This document shows, piece by piece, positions 34,549-43,674 of a stretch of 64,000 nucleotides of DNA. The stretch covers positions 4,939,705 to 5,003,704 of the forward strand of contig NZ_LT840184.1 of assembly GCF_900177425.1 (NCBI RefSeq), read 5' to 3'. Each line of letters begins with the position of its first letter. The stretch's first letter is position 1. The position numbers and the translations under genes were made by a program. The notes under the pieces were generated by a model. It was not told where the DNA came from. It did not search any database and worked only from the letters and a program-made list of their open reading frames with translations. The stretch comes from Paenibacillus uliginis N3/975 (GTDB lineage Bacteria > Bacillota > Bacilli > Paenibacillales > Paenibacillaceae).

Positions 34549-35766
34549 TTAGCCATTTTCTTTTACGTTAATTTTTGGCTCGCTCCATTTAAACACCTTA
34601 TTCAGTACTTTGTAAATATGTTTTGATTCTTTTGTTAACAATGGACCGACTATAGCGAGAACCAAAACATATAGTGCAGAGAAAGGTTTTAGTATAGGAG
34701 CCAATCCACCGGCTATCCCCAAGTTAGCTACGATAATTGTAAATTCTCCTCTTGCCATAATTGTAAGTCCGATATTAGCGGAAGACTTATGAGACAAACC
34801 TGCATTCCTTCCTGCCATCATCCCAGCTACAAAGTTGCAAATGACCGTAAGTAGAATAGCTCCAAGTGCCATCCATAACGCATCTCCAAGCGCCAGCGGA
34901 TCTATACTCAATCCGAAGCTGAAGAAGAAGATTGCACCGAAGAAATCCCGGAATGGTACAACGAGATGCTCAATTCGTTTGCTATGCTCCGTTTCCGATA
35001 AAGCGAGCCCGAACAGTAGCGCACCGATCGCTTCTGCCACGTGCAGCGTCTCGGAGAAACCAGCGATAAAGAATAGTGAAGAAAACACAACGATGATAAA
35101 TATTTCACTCGATGAGATATTAAGAATTTTATTTAAAATCGGTGTACCCTTTCTTGCAATCAAGAAGAACAGCAGCATGTATCCTATAGAGATGGATACC
35201 GATAAGAGTGTTGCTCCTACTGAAGTAGCTCCTCCAAGCAGCAGTCCCGACATGACGGACAGAAATACCGCCAGAAAAATATCATCGAACAAAATCATTC
35301 CGAGTATCAACTCGGTTTCCGAGTTACCGGTACGTCTTAAATCAACCAGAACCTTCGCTACGATAGCACTTGATGAAACGGAAAGCATACCTGCAATAAT
35401 CAAAACTTCATACAGTGGCAGACCGAATAAGAAACCATATCCGATCCCGAGTACAAAATTCAATATTACATAAACAGTTCCACCATATACAATATTTTTG
35501 CCAGACTTAATTAATTTCTGAACTGAGAATTCCAAGCCCAGATAGAACAATAAGAACAAAACTCCAATCCGCCCTAAAAACTCGATAATACTTTGACTTT
35601 CAATGAACTTAAAGTCAAATATTCCGATAGTTGGTGCGTGAGGGCCAACCAACATTCCAAGTACGATAAGAAATGGAATGATCGAAAATTTTAACTTGCC
35701 TGCCAGAACTGAAGCAAGGGCAATAAGCATAAGGGCCGTACCGACTTCAAATATCATGTGGTCCAT
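34549..35766 (-). CDS. khtU: KhtU-like CPA2-family K+(Na+)/H+ antiporter
   Basis: This 405-residue antiporter of the CPA2 (KefB/KhtU) type has about twelve hydrophobic segments. They include FKFIESQSIIEFLGRIGVLF, GLEFSVQKLIKSGK and the ion-path region SSSAIVAKVLVDL...LILGMILFDDIFLAV, with paired Asp. It has no C-terminal RCK domain, which fits regulation by the separate KhtT subunit 93 nt downstream. AAGGAGGAGG lies 11 nt before the ATG. Role: cation efflux for pH and osmotic control. Confidence 0.87.
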   Translation of the reverse strand: MDHMIFEVGTALMLIALASVLAGKLKFSIIPFLIVLGMLVGPHAPTIGIFDFKFIESQSIIEFLGRIGVLFLLFYLGLEFSVQKLIKSGKNIVYGGTVYVILNFVLGIGYGFLFGLPLYEVLIIAGMLSVSSSAIVAKVLVDLRRTGNSETELILGMILFDDIFLAVFLSVMSGLLLGGATSVGATLLSVSISIGYMLLFFLIARKGTPILNKILNISSSEIFIIVVFSSLFFIAGFSETLHVAEAIGALLFGLALSETEHSKRIEHLVVPFRDFFGAIFFFSFGLSIDPLALGDALWMALGAILLTVICNFVAGMMAGRNAGLSHKSSANIGLTIMARGEFTIIVANLGIAGGLAPILKPFSALYVLVLAIVGPLLTKESKHIYKVLNKVFKWSEPKINVKENG

Positions 35767-36034
35767 ACAACGTTCGTCCTCCTCCTTAATGGTGACTTAT
35801 CGGCAATCATTCTATATTATACAGAAATAATGCATACATTTACAGAGCAAGCTCATTAATTCGAACGAAAATTATTTTATTGATAATAAAATCGCAGAAA
35901 ATAAAACACCTTATTTTTTCAATCATTTTATTATTCCCAAAATTTACGTGTCCTATTCTCATAAATGTTTTTTCATCATGATACCTCACCACGAATACAA
36001 AAAAATGTATAAAAATTCATTTAATTGACAAAAA
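35767..36034. other. Non-coding gap upstream of khtU
   Basis: This AT-rich leader contains a TATAAT about 45 nt before the khtU start with a weak TGTAAA at 17 nt. I see no clear c-di-AMP (ydaO-type) riboswitch core and no ORF. Confidence 0.4.
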
Positions 36035-36057
36035 AAAGAACCGTTAATCGGCTCTTT
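36035..36057 (-). terminator. Terminator after desR
   Basis: AAAGAGCCG and CGGTTCTTT pair (one mismatch) and are followed by T residues in minus orientation, 15 nt after the desR stop. Confidence 0.85.
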
Positions 36058-36071
36058 ATGGCAAATGAAAA

Positions 36072-36671
36072 TTATTTAAACCAGCCCTTTTCTTGGAACC
36101 GGGTGATCGCCTCAATCCGATTGCTGACACCAAGCTTATCAAGAATGACAGATATGTAGTTGCGAACCGTACCTGTCGTAATAAACAATTCACTTGCAAT
36201 TTCCTTCGTGTTCTTGCCGTCGGCAATAAGCCCAAGCACTTCCTTTTCCCGCTGTGTCAGAGGGTTCTCTTCGCCGTAAGCCTCATCCACCAGCTCTGGA
36301 GCATAAATGCGGCGTCCGTCCATGATGCTGCGGATCGAAGTAGCCAACTCTTCACTGGGACTGTCTTTTAACAAATATCCGTGAGCGCCAGCTTTTAGAG
36401 CCCGTTCAAAATATCCGGGACGCGCAAAGGTCGTAAGAATCATAATCTTACACCCCATTCCCCTAAGTTCCTCAGCTGCTTCAAGTCCGCTCTTGATCGG
36501 CATTTCGATATCCATGATGCATACATCCGGCTTATGCTGATGAACAAGCTTAACGGCATCTTCACCGTTATTCGCTGTTCCTACCACCTGCATATCGTCT
36601 TCGAGATCCAATAAGGAGGCAAGTGCTCCAAGCAGCATCCGTTGGTCCTCCGCTATGACTACTGAAATCAT
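36072..36671 (-). CDS. desR: DesR-like NarL/FixJ response regulator
   Basis: The protein has 199 aa. Its receiver has phospho-acceptor Asp54 (VCIMDIEMPIKSG) and conserved Thr/Lys (LTTFARPGY, LLKDSPSEEL). A LuxR-type HTH follows (NPLTQREKEVLGLIADGKNTKEIASELFITTGTVRNYI). In Bacillus, DesR activates the desaturase gene on membrane cooling. The ATG overlaps the desK stop by 4 nt, and the order des-desK-desR is the canonical one. Confidence 0.93.
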   Translation of the reverse strand: MISVVIAEDQRMLLGALASLLDLEDDMQVVGTANNGEDAVKLVHQHKPDVCIMDIEMPIKSGLEAAEELRGMGCKIMILTTFARPGYFERALKAGAHGYLLKDSPSEELATSIRSIMDGRRIYAPELVDEAYGEENPLTQREKEVLGLIADGKNTKEIASELFITTGTVRNYISVILDKLGVSNRIEAITRFQEKGWFK

Positions 36672-37804
36672 ATCCCTGCCTCCTTCTCTGGATGTTTCAG
36701 AACATTTGGCACTTTTATCACCAAAATGGTTCCTTTATCGGACTTCATCTCCATACTCCCGTTCACGAATTCAAGCCGTTCCCACATGCCTCTAAGCCCA
36801 TTTCCTCGGGTATAAGCCGTTTCACTAGGAATACCAATTCCATTGTCTTTCACAGTAACGATAAGATCCGTTCTGCCGGGTTCAATCGTAATGGAGCAGG
36901 CCGAGGCACTGCTGTGCTTCACAATATTATTGACGGCTTCCTTTAGGCACATGCTAAGCACATTTTCATTCATTAGCGATATGTTGGTCAGTTCCGAATT
37001 GCCTTCGAGTGTAAACTCGATTTGGGCCGCCTTCAGGATCTGAGAAATACGGAATATTTCATCCTCCAGACGGGTACCACGCATTTCAGTAACCATTTCC
37101 CGAACTTCCTTGAGCGCACTTCTGGCCGTTTGTCTTACATCATTGATCTCAGCTTGAGCCCGAGCCGGATTTTTCGTAATGAGCTTGCTGGCGAGATCAC
37201 TTTTGAGGCCAATTAATGATAACTTTTGACCCAGCGTATCATGCAAATCACGTGCAATACGCTGCCGCTCCTCCAGTTTTACCATCTCCGATATCTTCTT
37301 GTTCGCGTCTTCAAGCTGGAGCTGAAGCATATCATTCTTATTCCGATTGTACGTGGTGACTGGCAGCAGGATAACGGCTACTACACTGATGATCACAAAG
37401 GGAAGTTGGGTAATAAACCAGGGAGTTTTCGATACAAATCCGTAATTAATCGAAATAACAGTTGTAACTAAATGAATGGAGTACAGCGTGAAAAATCCGA
37501 TCCGGTTTTTAATATTCCCGATGAAGAATGCCAGAAACAGTGCGAAATAGACATAGCCGAATACCAATGTCATTGTAATCGAGATCAAGATTTGAACACT
37601 TGTCCAGAAGTATACGAGCCAACCCTTGGATACAAAGGAGAGCACATAACAGACGAAAAAGACAAGAATGATGATGATTCCGATCACAACTTCGTAGGTG
37701 GATGAAGAACGGAATATAAAGTAAAAGGGAAGGATATAAAAGACGACCCATACGTACGGGTTAAGGCCCGTGTTTCTCTGGAAAATTTGATGCCATTTCT
37801 GCAT
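36668..37804 (-). CDS. desK: DesK-like membrane-thickness sensor kinase
   Basis: This protein of about 378 aa has five closely spaced membrane segments in the first 160 residues and almost no outside loops. A linker coiled coil and HisKA_3 domain follow (LEERQRIARDLHDTLGQKLSL). With the start at 37804, chosen because AAAGGTGG lies 7 nt upstream, the phospho-acceptor is His188, the number known for B. subtilis DesK; this supports the start. HATPase motifs VKDNGIGIP and RGNGLRGMWERL are present. It senses membrane order and controls DesR. Confidence 0.93.
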   Translation of the reverse strand: MQKWHQIFQRNTGLNPYVWVVFYILPFYFIFRSSSTYEVVIGIIIILVFFVCYVLSFVSKGWLVYFWTSVQILISITMTLVFGYVYFALFLAFFIGNIKNRIGFFTLYSIHLVTTVISINYGFVSKTPWFITQLPFVIISVVAVILLPVTTYNRNKNDMLQLQLEDANKKISEMVKLEERQRIARDLHDTLGQKLSLIGLKSDLASKLITKNPARAQAEINDVRQTARSALKEVREMVTEMRGTRLEDEIFRISQILKAAQIEFTLEGNSELTNISLMNENVLSMCLKEAVNNIVKHSSASACSITIEPGRTDLIVTVKDNGIGIPSETAYTRGNGLRGMWERLEFVNGSMEMKSDKGTILVIKVPNVLKHPEKEAGI

Positions 37805-37867
37805 GGGTCGCCCACCTTTGTTCATCTTTGTTACCTGTATTTTATCATAAACGTGCTGACCTAACCG

Positions 37868-38953
37868 TTACTTTCCTTGTAGACCCGGATTCGGTCGATG
37901 TATAGGCTCGGTAGCTGACACTGATTTGTCATGCATGAGCTTTGTATGCTTTATGCGCTTCATATCCTTGAAGCTGATTAAAGACTTGCTGCTCTCATCC
38001 CACAACCGGAAGTTCAGCGCCTTCAGGCTGGTACGGATCGTGATCGTTGTTGCCTTTTGAAGAGGCGGAGATGCATCATGGGCTTTCTCCAAGTTATAGT
38101 TCGGAACTTTCGGACTCAGGTGATGTACATGATGGAAACCAATATTACCGGTAATCCATTGCAGCATCTTAGGCAGCTTATAGTACGAGCTTCCTTCAAC
38201 AGCCGCATTAACATATGACCATTCTTCGTCATGCTCAAAATACGTATCCTCAAACTGATGCTGCACATAGAACATCCAAATGCCCATCATACCGGAGAAA
38301 AAGAAAACCGGAGCCTGTACCAATACAAAGGCCTGCCATCCAATCAACCAGCAGAGCAGCGCATACAGCGCTACAATAGAAACGTTCGTGATATAGGTGC
38401 TGATCTTCTCCTTGCGCTTCGCACCTTTCCGGTTAAAACGATAGGTTAGCAGGAATATAAAAATCGGACCCAGTCCAAACATTACGAGTGGATTTCTGTA
38501 AAAGCGGTACGAGAGCCGTGTCCAGAACGAAGCTTCCTCATACTCTTCTACGGTAAGGACCCACATATCACCCGTTCCACGTTTATCGAGATTGCTGCTG
38601 GTAGCGTGGTGAATGGAGTGGCTGATCTTCCATTTTTGATATGGAACAAGCGTGATCACACCTGTAATGGTGCCGAGAATTTCGTTCGCCCGGCGGCTCT
38701 TAAAGAAAGACTGGTGACAGCAGTCGTGAAAAATAATAAATGTCCGAACTACAAACCCAGAGGTTACGATAGCTATAGGAATCGTCAACCAATACGATAC
38801 GGACAAACTTAAGTATGCGGCATACCATAGCACAACCAGAGGCACTAGAGTATTAAACATCTGTCTGACACTCGATTTCGTCTCTATCTTTTCGTAGGGA
38901 GCTACATTTTTTTTCAAGCTGGATAGGTTATTGGTGTTATTGGGTTGGGCCAT
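37868..38953 (-). CDS. des: Membrane acyl-lipid desaturase (Des-like)
   Basis: This 361-residue integral membrane di-iron desaturase has three His boxes: HDCCHQ (HxxxH type), HSIHHATS (HxxHH) and HHVHHL near residue 285. Paired membrane segments lie between them. It introduces a cis double bond into phospholipid acyl chains (delta-5 in B. subtilis) to keep membranes fluid in the cold. AGGAGGAAA precedes the ATG. It heads the des-desK-desR unit, 43-63 nt before desK, with a palindromic site upstream. Confidence 0.93.
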   Translation of the reverse strand: MAQPNNTNNLSSLKKNVAPYEKIETKSSVRQMFNTLVPLVVLWYAAYLSLSVSYWLTIPIAIVTSGFVVRTFIIFHDCCHQSFFKSRRANEILGTITGVITLVPYQKWKISHSIHHATSSNLDKRGTGDMWVLTVEEYEEASFWTRLSYRFYRNPLVMFGLGPIFIFLLTYRFNRKGAKRKEKISTYITNVSIVALYALLCWLIGWQAFVLVQAPVFFFSGMMGIWMFYVQHQFEDTYFEHDEEWSYVNAAVEGSSYYKLPKMLQWITGNIGFHHVHHLSPKVPNYNLEKAHDASPPLQKATTITIRTSLKALNFRLWDESSKSLISFKDMKRIKHTKLMHDKSVSATEPIHRPNPGLQGK

Positions 38954-39036
38954 TGCAGGTTTCCTCCTCGATATGACACATGAGTACGTTGTGACACCTA
39001 ATACGTACTATTCTATTTTAATTATAGATAGCTTTT

Positions 39037-39087
39037 GTCATACGCTGTAGTCATAAACGTCAAGTCGAGGGTATGACAAACGTCATA
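39037..39087 (-). promoter_or_regulatory. Candidate DesR operator upstream of des
   Basis: A perfect palindrome TATGACAAACGTCATA (39072-39087) is followed toward des by three further GTCA[TA] half-sites at 39059, 39050 and 39037. The site nearest des overlaps an ATGACA -35-like hexamer with suboptimal spacing to TAAAAT, as expected for an activator-dependent promoter. The assignment to DesR rests on position only. Confidence 0.5.
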
Positions 39088-39140
39088 TATAGAGTGGAAA
39101 TATCAGGTCAAGTTGTTATATTTTGTGACAAAAAGAGAAA

Positions 39141-39166
39141 AACCCAAGCTCTCTGCAGCTTGAGTT
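39141..39166 (-). terminator. Terminator after the Gfo/Idh/MocA gene
   Basis: AACTCAAGCT and AGCTTGGGTT pair around a 6-nt loop and are followed by TTTCTCTTTTTG in minus orientation, closing the sugar operon. Confidence 0.85.
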
Positions 39167-39203
39167 ATAGGATGGGTATGAGATTTTTGTTATTTTTCCA
39201 GAC

Positions 39204-40199
39204 TCATGCATTGTCGTCAGCGGGGAATCGAAGCCCGATCTGCTTCCTCGCTTCCGCGGCTATCTCGGCCGTAATCAATGAATTTTCAAGGGAGTTGATG
39301 ACACTGTCTCTCTTATCAGTTTCCAGCAACTCAATGAATTCCTTAACCTCATAATACATGGACTCATGACTTTGTGATTGTGTAATATCCTCTATCGTAC
39401 CATCTCTATAATGTATCTTCACATCATAAGGCTGGTTGATCTTATCAATGACCATCGTACCATTCTCACCCTGAATCTCGGCAGGCACATAGGAATGGCT
39501 GATTTTGGAGTGCATAATCACTGCGTCCATCTTCGGGTAACGAAGCACCATACTACCTTCTCCATCCACTCCAGAGGACAGCAACACCCCTACAGCTTGT
39601 ACTGCATCGGGCCTTCCGAACAAAGCCACCATCGGATAAATACAGTAAACCCCCAGATCCATCAGTGAACCGTTCGAAAACTTGGGGTTAAAGGCATTAA
39701 GAACCGTACCCTGCTTATAGGCATCATACCGTGATGAATACTGGCAGTAACTTGCAAAATAACGGCGTACCCGGCCGAGCTTATACATATTATCCTTTAT
39801 CGCCTTAAAGTTCGGCATGAGTGTCGACTTCATCGCTTCCATAAGCAGCACATTGTTTTCACGGGCAGCGGCTATCATTTTTTTTACTTCATAAGGATTA
39901 GAAGCAAGCGGCTTTTCGCACAGCACATGCTTCCCATGATTCATACACAGGATCGCTTGCTCTGCGTGAAAAGAGTTGGGACTCGCTATGTACACGGCAT
40001 CCAGCACATCGCTTGACACCATCTGCTGCAGGTCAGTAAACACAGTGGGGGGATGATCGTACTGTGCCGCAAAGGCTGCGCCCTTCTCCTCCGAACGGGA
40101 GTGCACTGCTGTCAGGACAAACTGCTCGGTTTCCATGGCAGCCTGTATGAAACGTTCCGTAATCCAGTTAGTGCCGATAATGCCAAAGCGTACTTTCAT
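39204..40199 (-). CDS. Gfo/Idh/MocA-family oxidoreductase
   Basis: This 331-residue protein has an N-terminal Rossmann motif (FGIIGTNWITERFI), the family motif HVLCEKPLASNPYEVKKM with the catalytic EKP lysine, and a C-terminal alpha/beta domain (GSLMDLGVYCIYPMVALFG). It should oxidise or reduce a sugar or polyol with NAD(P). It lies 50 nt after the permease remnant of the sugar ABC operon, so the substrate is probably the imported sugar. Confidence 0.9.
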   Translation of the reverse strand: MKVRFGIIGTNWITERFIQAAMETEQFVLTAVHSRSEEKGAAFAAQYDHPPTVFTDLQQMVSSDVLDAVYIASPNSFHAEQAILCMNHGKHVLCEKPLASNPYEVKKMIAAARENNVLLMEAMKSTLMPNFKAIKDNMYKLGRVRRYFASYCQYSSRYDAYKQGTVLNAFNPKFSNGSLMDLGVYCIYPMVALFGRPDAVQAVGVLLSSGVDGEGSMVLRYPKMDAVIMHSKISHSYVPAEIQGENGTMVIDKINQPYDVKIHYRDGTIEDITQSQSHESMYYEVKEFIELLETDKRDSVINSLENSLITAEIAAEARKQIGLRFPADDNA

Positions 40200-40248
40200 G
40201 ATTCATCGCCTTCTTTCCTGTATGATATTAGATGTACTTGCCGTCTGT

Positions 40249-40632
40249 TTATTCCCATCCTTCAAAAGTGGATATGATCTTGCGTGCTTCATCCGGAATC
40301 GGCATGCTTTTCCCGCTCATCGTATCAATAAGCACAATCGTTCCGCGCCACACAAATAAGGAAATGACCAGCGCATTGGCAAGTGAGGCCGTGGAACCGA
40401 CCGACAGGTCAAATCCGCCGACGGCAAGCGACACGGTAAGTCCGACTGCAATGATCGTGACGATGGAAATGGAACGCAAAATATTAATAATATTGCTCGT
40501 ATTTAAAAAGTTGTCGTTAAGGATGCCAAACACCGCGATCAGCACGACTACCGTAATGATCGTGCCGTATTTGTATAAAAAATCAAACGCGCTGCGCGCC
40601 GGCTTTTCCTGCAGTGCTCTTGCTGTGTTCAT
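40249..40632 (-). pseudogene. RbsC/BPD_transp_2 sugar permease with internal deletion
   Basis: The open frame encodes 127 aa where family members have about 310-340. It begins normally (FLYKYGTIITVVVLIAVFGI, then VGGFDLSVGSTASLANALV, the RbsC signature). It then changes abruptly at ISLFVW to RGTIVLIDTMSGKSMPIP, which looks like the C-terminal tail. About 200 central residues, including the coupling loop, are missing with the frame kept. Its ATG overlaps the ATPase stop by 4 nt, so position in the operon is intact. It is unlikely to form a working channel. Confidence 0.7.
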
Positions 40633-42200
40633 ATTAACCCGCCTCCTGTACAGTACAACAATATCTCCTCTTCATTACTTTCTCGTGTCTCCAGCTCCTT
40701 CATGATGCTGCCGTCATACATGACGTAGACCCTGTCGGTAATTCCGATGATCTCTGACAACTCGCTGGATGCATATAGTACACATTTGCCTCGGCCAGCC
40801 AGGTCCTCTACCAGTTCAAAAATATCCCGCTTTGCTCCGACGTCGACTCCCTTGGTCGGTTCGTCAAAAATGTACACATCCGCGTCCACCAGCAGCCACT
40901 TGCCTATGGCAATCTTTTGCTGATTACCGCCGGACAGGCTGCTTACCTTCGTTCGTTCATTAGGTGTTTTGATACCTAAGTTATCTATAATCATGGCAGA
41001 AGTACTCTTTTCTTTCGCTGGACTGAGCCACGAACCCCATCTGCAAAATTGAGACAACACCACTGCTGTCAAATTGACGGAAACCGATTCATCCACGAAC
41101 ACACCCTCACGACGCCGCTCCTCTGGGACGAGTACAATGCCCTGCCGAACAGCATCGTAAGGTGATGAAATACGCAATTTCCTGCCATGAAGTCTTAGCT
41201 CCCCTGAAGAGGTCTTGGAAGCTCCGAATATCGCGCGGCATAGCTCCGTCTTTCCGGCTCCGACCAAACCTGCGAGACCCACAATTTCGCCTTGGCGAAT
41301 ATGTAAACTCACATCATGAACCTTGCCCCGGTCATGAATACCGTGTGCCTCGAACCATAGCTCTCCAATGGTACGCTTCTTATGAGGAAACTGCTGCTCC
41401 ATTCTGGCGTCCAACATATGCTCCACGACCTCAGACTGATCCAGATTGGCTATTCTGTCACTCACAATCCGCTTGCCGTCACGCAAAATGGTTATTTCAT
41501 CACAAATCTCATACAGCTCTGGAAGCCGGTGAGATATGAAAATAACGCCGACTCCTTCCGATTTCAATTTCCTCACAAGCGAGAATAGACGATTTGTTTC
41601 ATTATGGCTAAGAGGAGCCGTCGGCTCGTCCAGCACAAGAATACGGCACTGCTTCGTAATGGAACGTGCAATGAGCACCATCTGTTTCTCTGCCAGGGTC
41701 AGTTCTTGAACCAGCTTGTGTGTAGAGATCCGGATGTTCATCCGGTCCAAAATGGCTTTTGCCTCCTGATGCAGCCCTTTCCAGTTAATTACATGACGCT
41801 TGCCCATATCGTGAACCATACGGTCGAGCATAATGTTCTCTGCTACGGTCAGATTATGAATAAGGGCCGTATCTACCTCTTGATACACGACCTGAACGCC
41901 GAGTTCCTTGGCGTCTTTGGGAGAAGATATCTTGGCCTTTTGCCCTTCAATCCAGATCTCGCCATCGTAGTGATCATAAGCTCCGGCAAGAATTTTCATC
42001 AGGGTGGATTTGCCTGCTCCATTGGCTCCAATAAGCGCGTGTGCCGTTCCTGCCTTCAGCTTAAAATCAACCTCCGTTAAAGCTTTCACACCCGGAAAAG
42101 TGATCGTAATCTGTTTCATCTGCAGCAATGGTGCAGAGAGATCTGCTATTACTGAGGGGTCTACCTTCACTGAAGTGTCAGCTGTAATTGAACTTGACAA
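40629..42200 (-). CDS. Sugar ABC importer ATPase with two ABC domains (RbsA/MglA-like)
   Basis: This 523-residue tandem ATPase has a first domain with Walker A GANGAGKST, LTLAEKQMVLIARSI in place of the signature, and Walker B RILVLDEPTAPLSHNE. The second domain has the degenerate P-loop AGLVGAGKTE typical of RbsA-type enzymes, signature SLSGGNQQK and Walker B IFDEPTKGVD. It energises import of a monosaccharide or polyol. A terminator hairpin separates it from the binding-protein gene, which should lower its expression. Start codon context is weak. Confidence 0.92.
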   Translation of the reverse strand: MSSSITADTSVKVDPSVIADLSAPLLQMKQITITFPGVKALTEVDFKLKAGTAHALIGANGAGKSTLMKILAGAYDHYDGEIWIEGQKAKISSPKDAKELGVQVVYQEVDTALIHNLTVAENIMLDRMVHDMGKRHVINWKGLHQEAKAILDRMNIRISTHKLVQELTLAEKQMVLIARSITKQCRILVLDEPTAPLSHNETNRLFSLVRKLKSEGVGVIFISHRLPELYEICDEITILRDGKRIVSDRIANLDQSEVVEHMLDARMEQQFPHKKRTIGELWFEAHGIHDRGKVHDVSLHIRQGEIVGLAGLVGAGKTELCRAIFGASKTSSGELRLHGRKLRISSPYDAVRQGIVLVPEERRREGVFVDESVSVNLTAVVLSQFCRWGSWLSPAKEKSTSAMIIDNLGIKTPNERTKVSSLSGGNQQKIAIGKWLLVDADVYIFDEPTKGVDVGAKRDIFELVEDLAGRGKCVLYASSELSEIIGITDRVYVMYDGSIMKELETRESNEEEILLYCTGGGLI

Positions 42201-42231
42201 TGTGGATCACCTTCCTTCTAGAAAAAAATAG

Positions 42232-42262
42232 GGCGCCCTTATCAATGGACGATAAGAGCGCC
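42232..42262 (-). terminator. Intra-operon attenuating terminator
   Basis: GGCGCTCTTATC and GATAAGGGCGCC pair around a 7-nt loop, followed by CTATTTTTTTC in minus orientation, 10 nt after the binding-protein stop. It probably lets the binding protein be made in excess over the ATPase. Confidence 0.88.
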
Positions 42263-42271
42263 TGCGGCATA

Positions 42272-43390
42272 TTATTTACCGTTCGCCTGCTTCAAGGCTT
42301 TCATCCAATCCTCTTCAAAGTCGTCACTTGCGCCCCAGCCCGGAATAATATTGCTGAGATTGACCATGTTCACCGCTTCGCTCGATTTCTCAAGACTTGC
42401 GCGGTCAATGAGTGTCGCTTCTAGATTGTGCGTGGCAGGCGTTTTCTCACCCGCAATTTTCTTCGCCAACAGCCGTACATTGACCGCTCCGATCATCTTC
42501 GGATCTACTGCAGCGGTAGCCACCCAAGGGCTATCTGTCTTTTGCATAATTTCCAGATCCGAATTCGATACGTCGATACCGTAAATTTCAATCTCGGTAC
42601 GTCCTGCTTCAATCAATGCTCTTGCAGCCCCGATAGCAAAGGCGTCCCAGCTGGCGTAGATTGCATCAATTTCACCTTTCGGATGTTTCGTGAGCATAGC
42701 AGCCACCGCATTTTGGGTATCGACCGAGGTGTCAGCACTGGCTACGCCGAAACGCTCTACCTCCTTAATGCCTGGGTTGTTCTTAAGCGTTTCCTGATAC
42801 ACCTTGTTACGACGCACCATCGGCGGGAATCCGTCTACCCACAAATAAACGATGTTCGCTTCGGCTCCCTGCTCCTTAATCATCTTGTCTAGCGCAAACT
42901 TGGCAAGCGCCTCATCATCCTGCGATGTCAGGGTTACACCCTTGATGTCCGCAAGCTCCGGTACAGAGTCAAAAGCGACAACAGGAATGCCTTTCTCGCT
43001 CAGCTTCTTGACGTCTTCTACAGTGGCTGGATCATCACCATGCGACAGAAGAATTCCGTCATATCCGTTATCAGCTGCCTGAGCGATTGCATCGTGGAAT
43101 TTTGCCGAGTCATTATTTGCAGAGAACGTATCTACTTTAAAGCCCATGGCTTCACCCTCTTGCTTGGCTCCTGCTAGGAATTGCGCGGTATGATCATCGC
43201 CTCCGATTTTACGGATTGCCATCAATTTAATTCCCTCTTTATCAGCTATACCTGCTGGCAGGTTCTCTACTTTAGCTACTGGCTTTGGTGCACTTCCGCT
43301 TTCTTTACCGGACTGGGCGCAGCCTGCTGTCAAAATAACAATAGATAACAGTAGGCTGGTCAGCTTGTACCACGACTTACTCCCCTTCAT
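42272..43390 (-). CDS. Sugar-binding lipoprotein (periplasmic binding protein type 1, RbsB-like)
   Basis: This 372-residue lipoprotein has lipobox LTAGC with Cys24. The mature part has the Peripla_BP_4 fold: GGDDHTAQFLAGAKQEGEAMGF, ADNGYDGILLSHGDDP, KGIPVVAFDSVPE, YASWDAFAIGAARALIEAG, IYGIDVSNSDLEIM. The ligand is probably a monosaccharide or polyol; the exact one is not readable. Strong GGGGGAGAG ribosome site and a clear promoter precede it. It is the first gene of the sugar operon. Confidence 0.92.
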   Translation of the reverse strand: MKGSKSWYKLTSLLLSIVILTAGCAQSGKESGSAPKPVAKVENLPAGIADKEGIKLMAIRKIGGDDHTAQFLAGAKQEGEAMGFKVDTFSANNDSAKFHDAIAQAADNGYDGILLSHGDDPATVEDVKKLSEKGIPVVAFDSVPELADIKGVTLTSQDDEALAKFALDKMIKEQGAEANIVYLWVDGFPPMVRRNKVYQETLKNNPGIKEVERFGVASADTSVDTQNAVAAMLTKHPKGEIDAIYASWDAFAIGAARALIEAGRTEIEIYGIDVSNSDLEIMQKTDSPWVATAAVDPKMIGAVNVRLLAKKIAGEKTPATHNLEATLIDRASLEKSSEAVNMVNLSNIIPGWGASDDFEEDWMKALKQANGK

Positions 43391-43436
43391 TTCTCTCTCC
43401 CCCTAGTTATGTAATATCACAAATTTATTACAAGTA

Positions 43437-43465
43437 ATCCTATCGGATTTAAAAGAGGGAGTCAA
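43437..43465 (-). promoter_or_regulatory. Sigma-A promoter of the sugar ABC operon
   Basis: TTGACT, a 17-nt spacer and TAGGAT in minus orientation, about 47 nt before the binding-protein ATG. Confidence 0.6.
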
Positions 43466-43620
43466 TACATTTTTCATATACCGAGATATAGCGGTGATGG
43501 ACGAATTGTTGCATGAAATACAATAATAGGGATCGGGAATCATCTATTTACCTCTTTTCAGTAGGGATTGGTGTAGAATCTACAACAATATCAGCAGGTT
43601 CAGAAATTCTACTCGCCCAA

Positions 43621-43643
43621 TCGGTCAGGCCCCCGAATATTGG
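43621..43643. repeat. Left arm of inverted repeat flanking the IS3 element
   Basis: A 23-nt arm ending CCCCCGAATATTGG is matched in inverted orientation by 45041-45061, with only two single-base indels. It overlaps the first 3 nt of the IS terminus. Confidence 0.65.
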
Positions 43644-43674
43644 ACACTTTGTAAAGGAACTTGTAGTGAACGCA

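Noticed and set aside
34835..35473. 212-codon plus-strand open frame
   Set aside because: Antisense of the KhtU coding region; composition follows the membrane-protein complement.
35767..36034. Possible c-di-AMP (ydaO-type) riboswitch upstream of khtU
   Set aside because: The region is AT-rich and I could not find the conserved GG-rich core or helices of that class.
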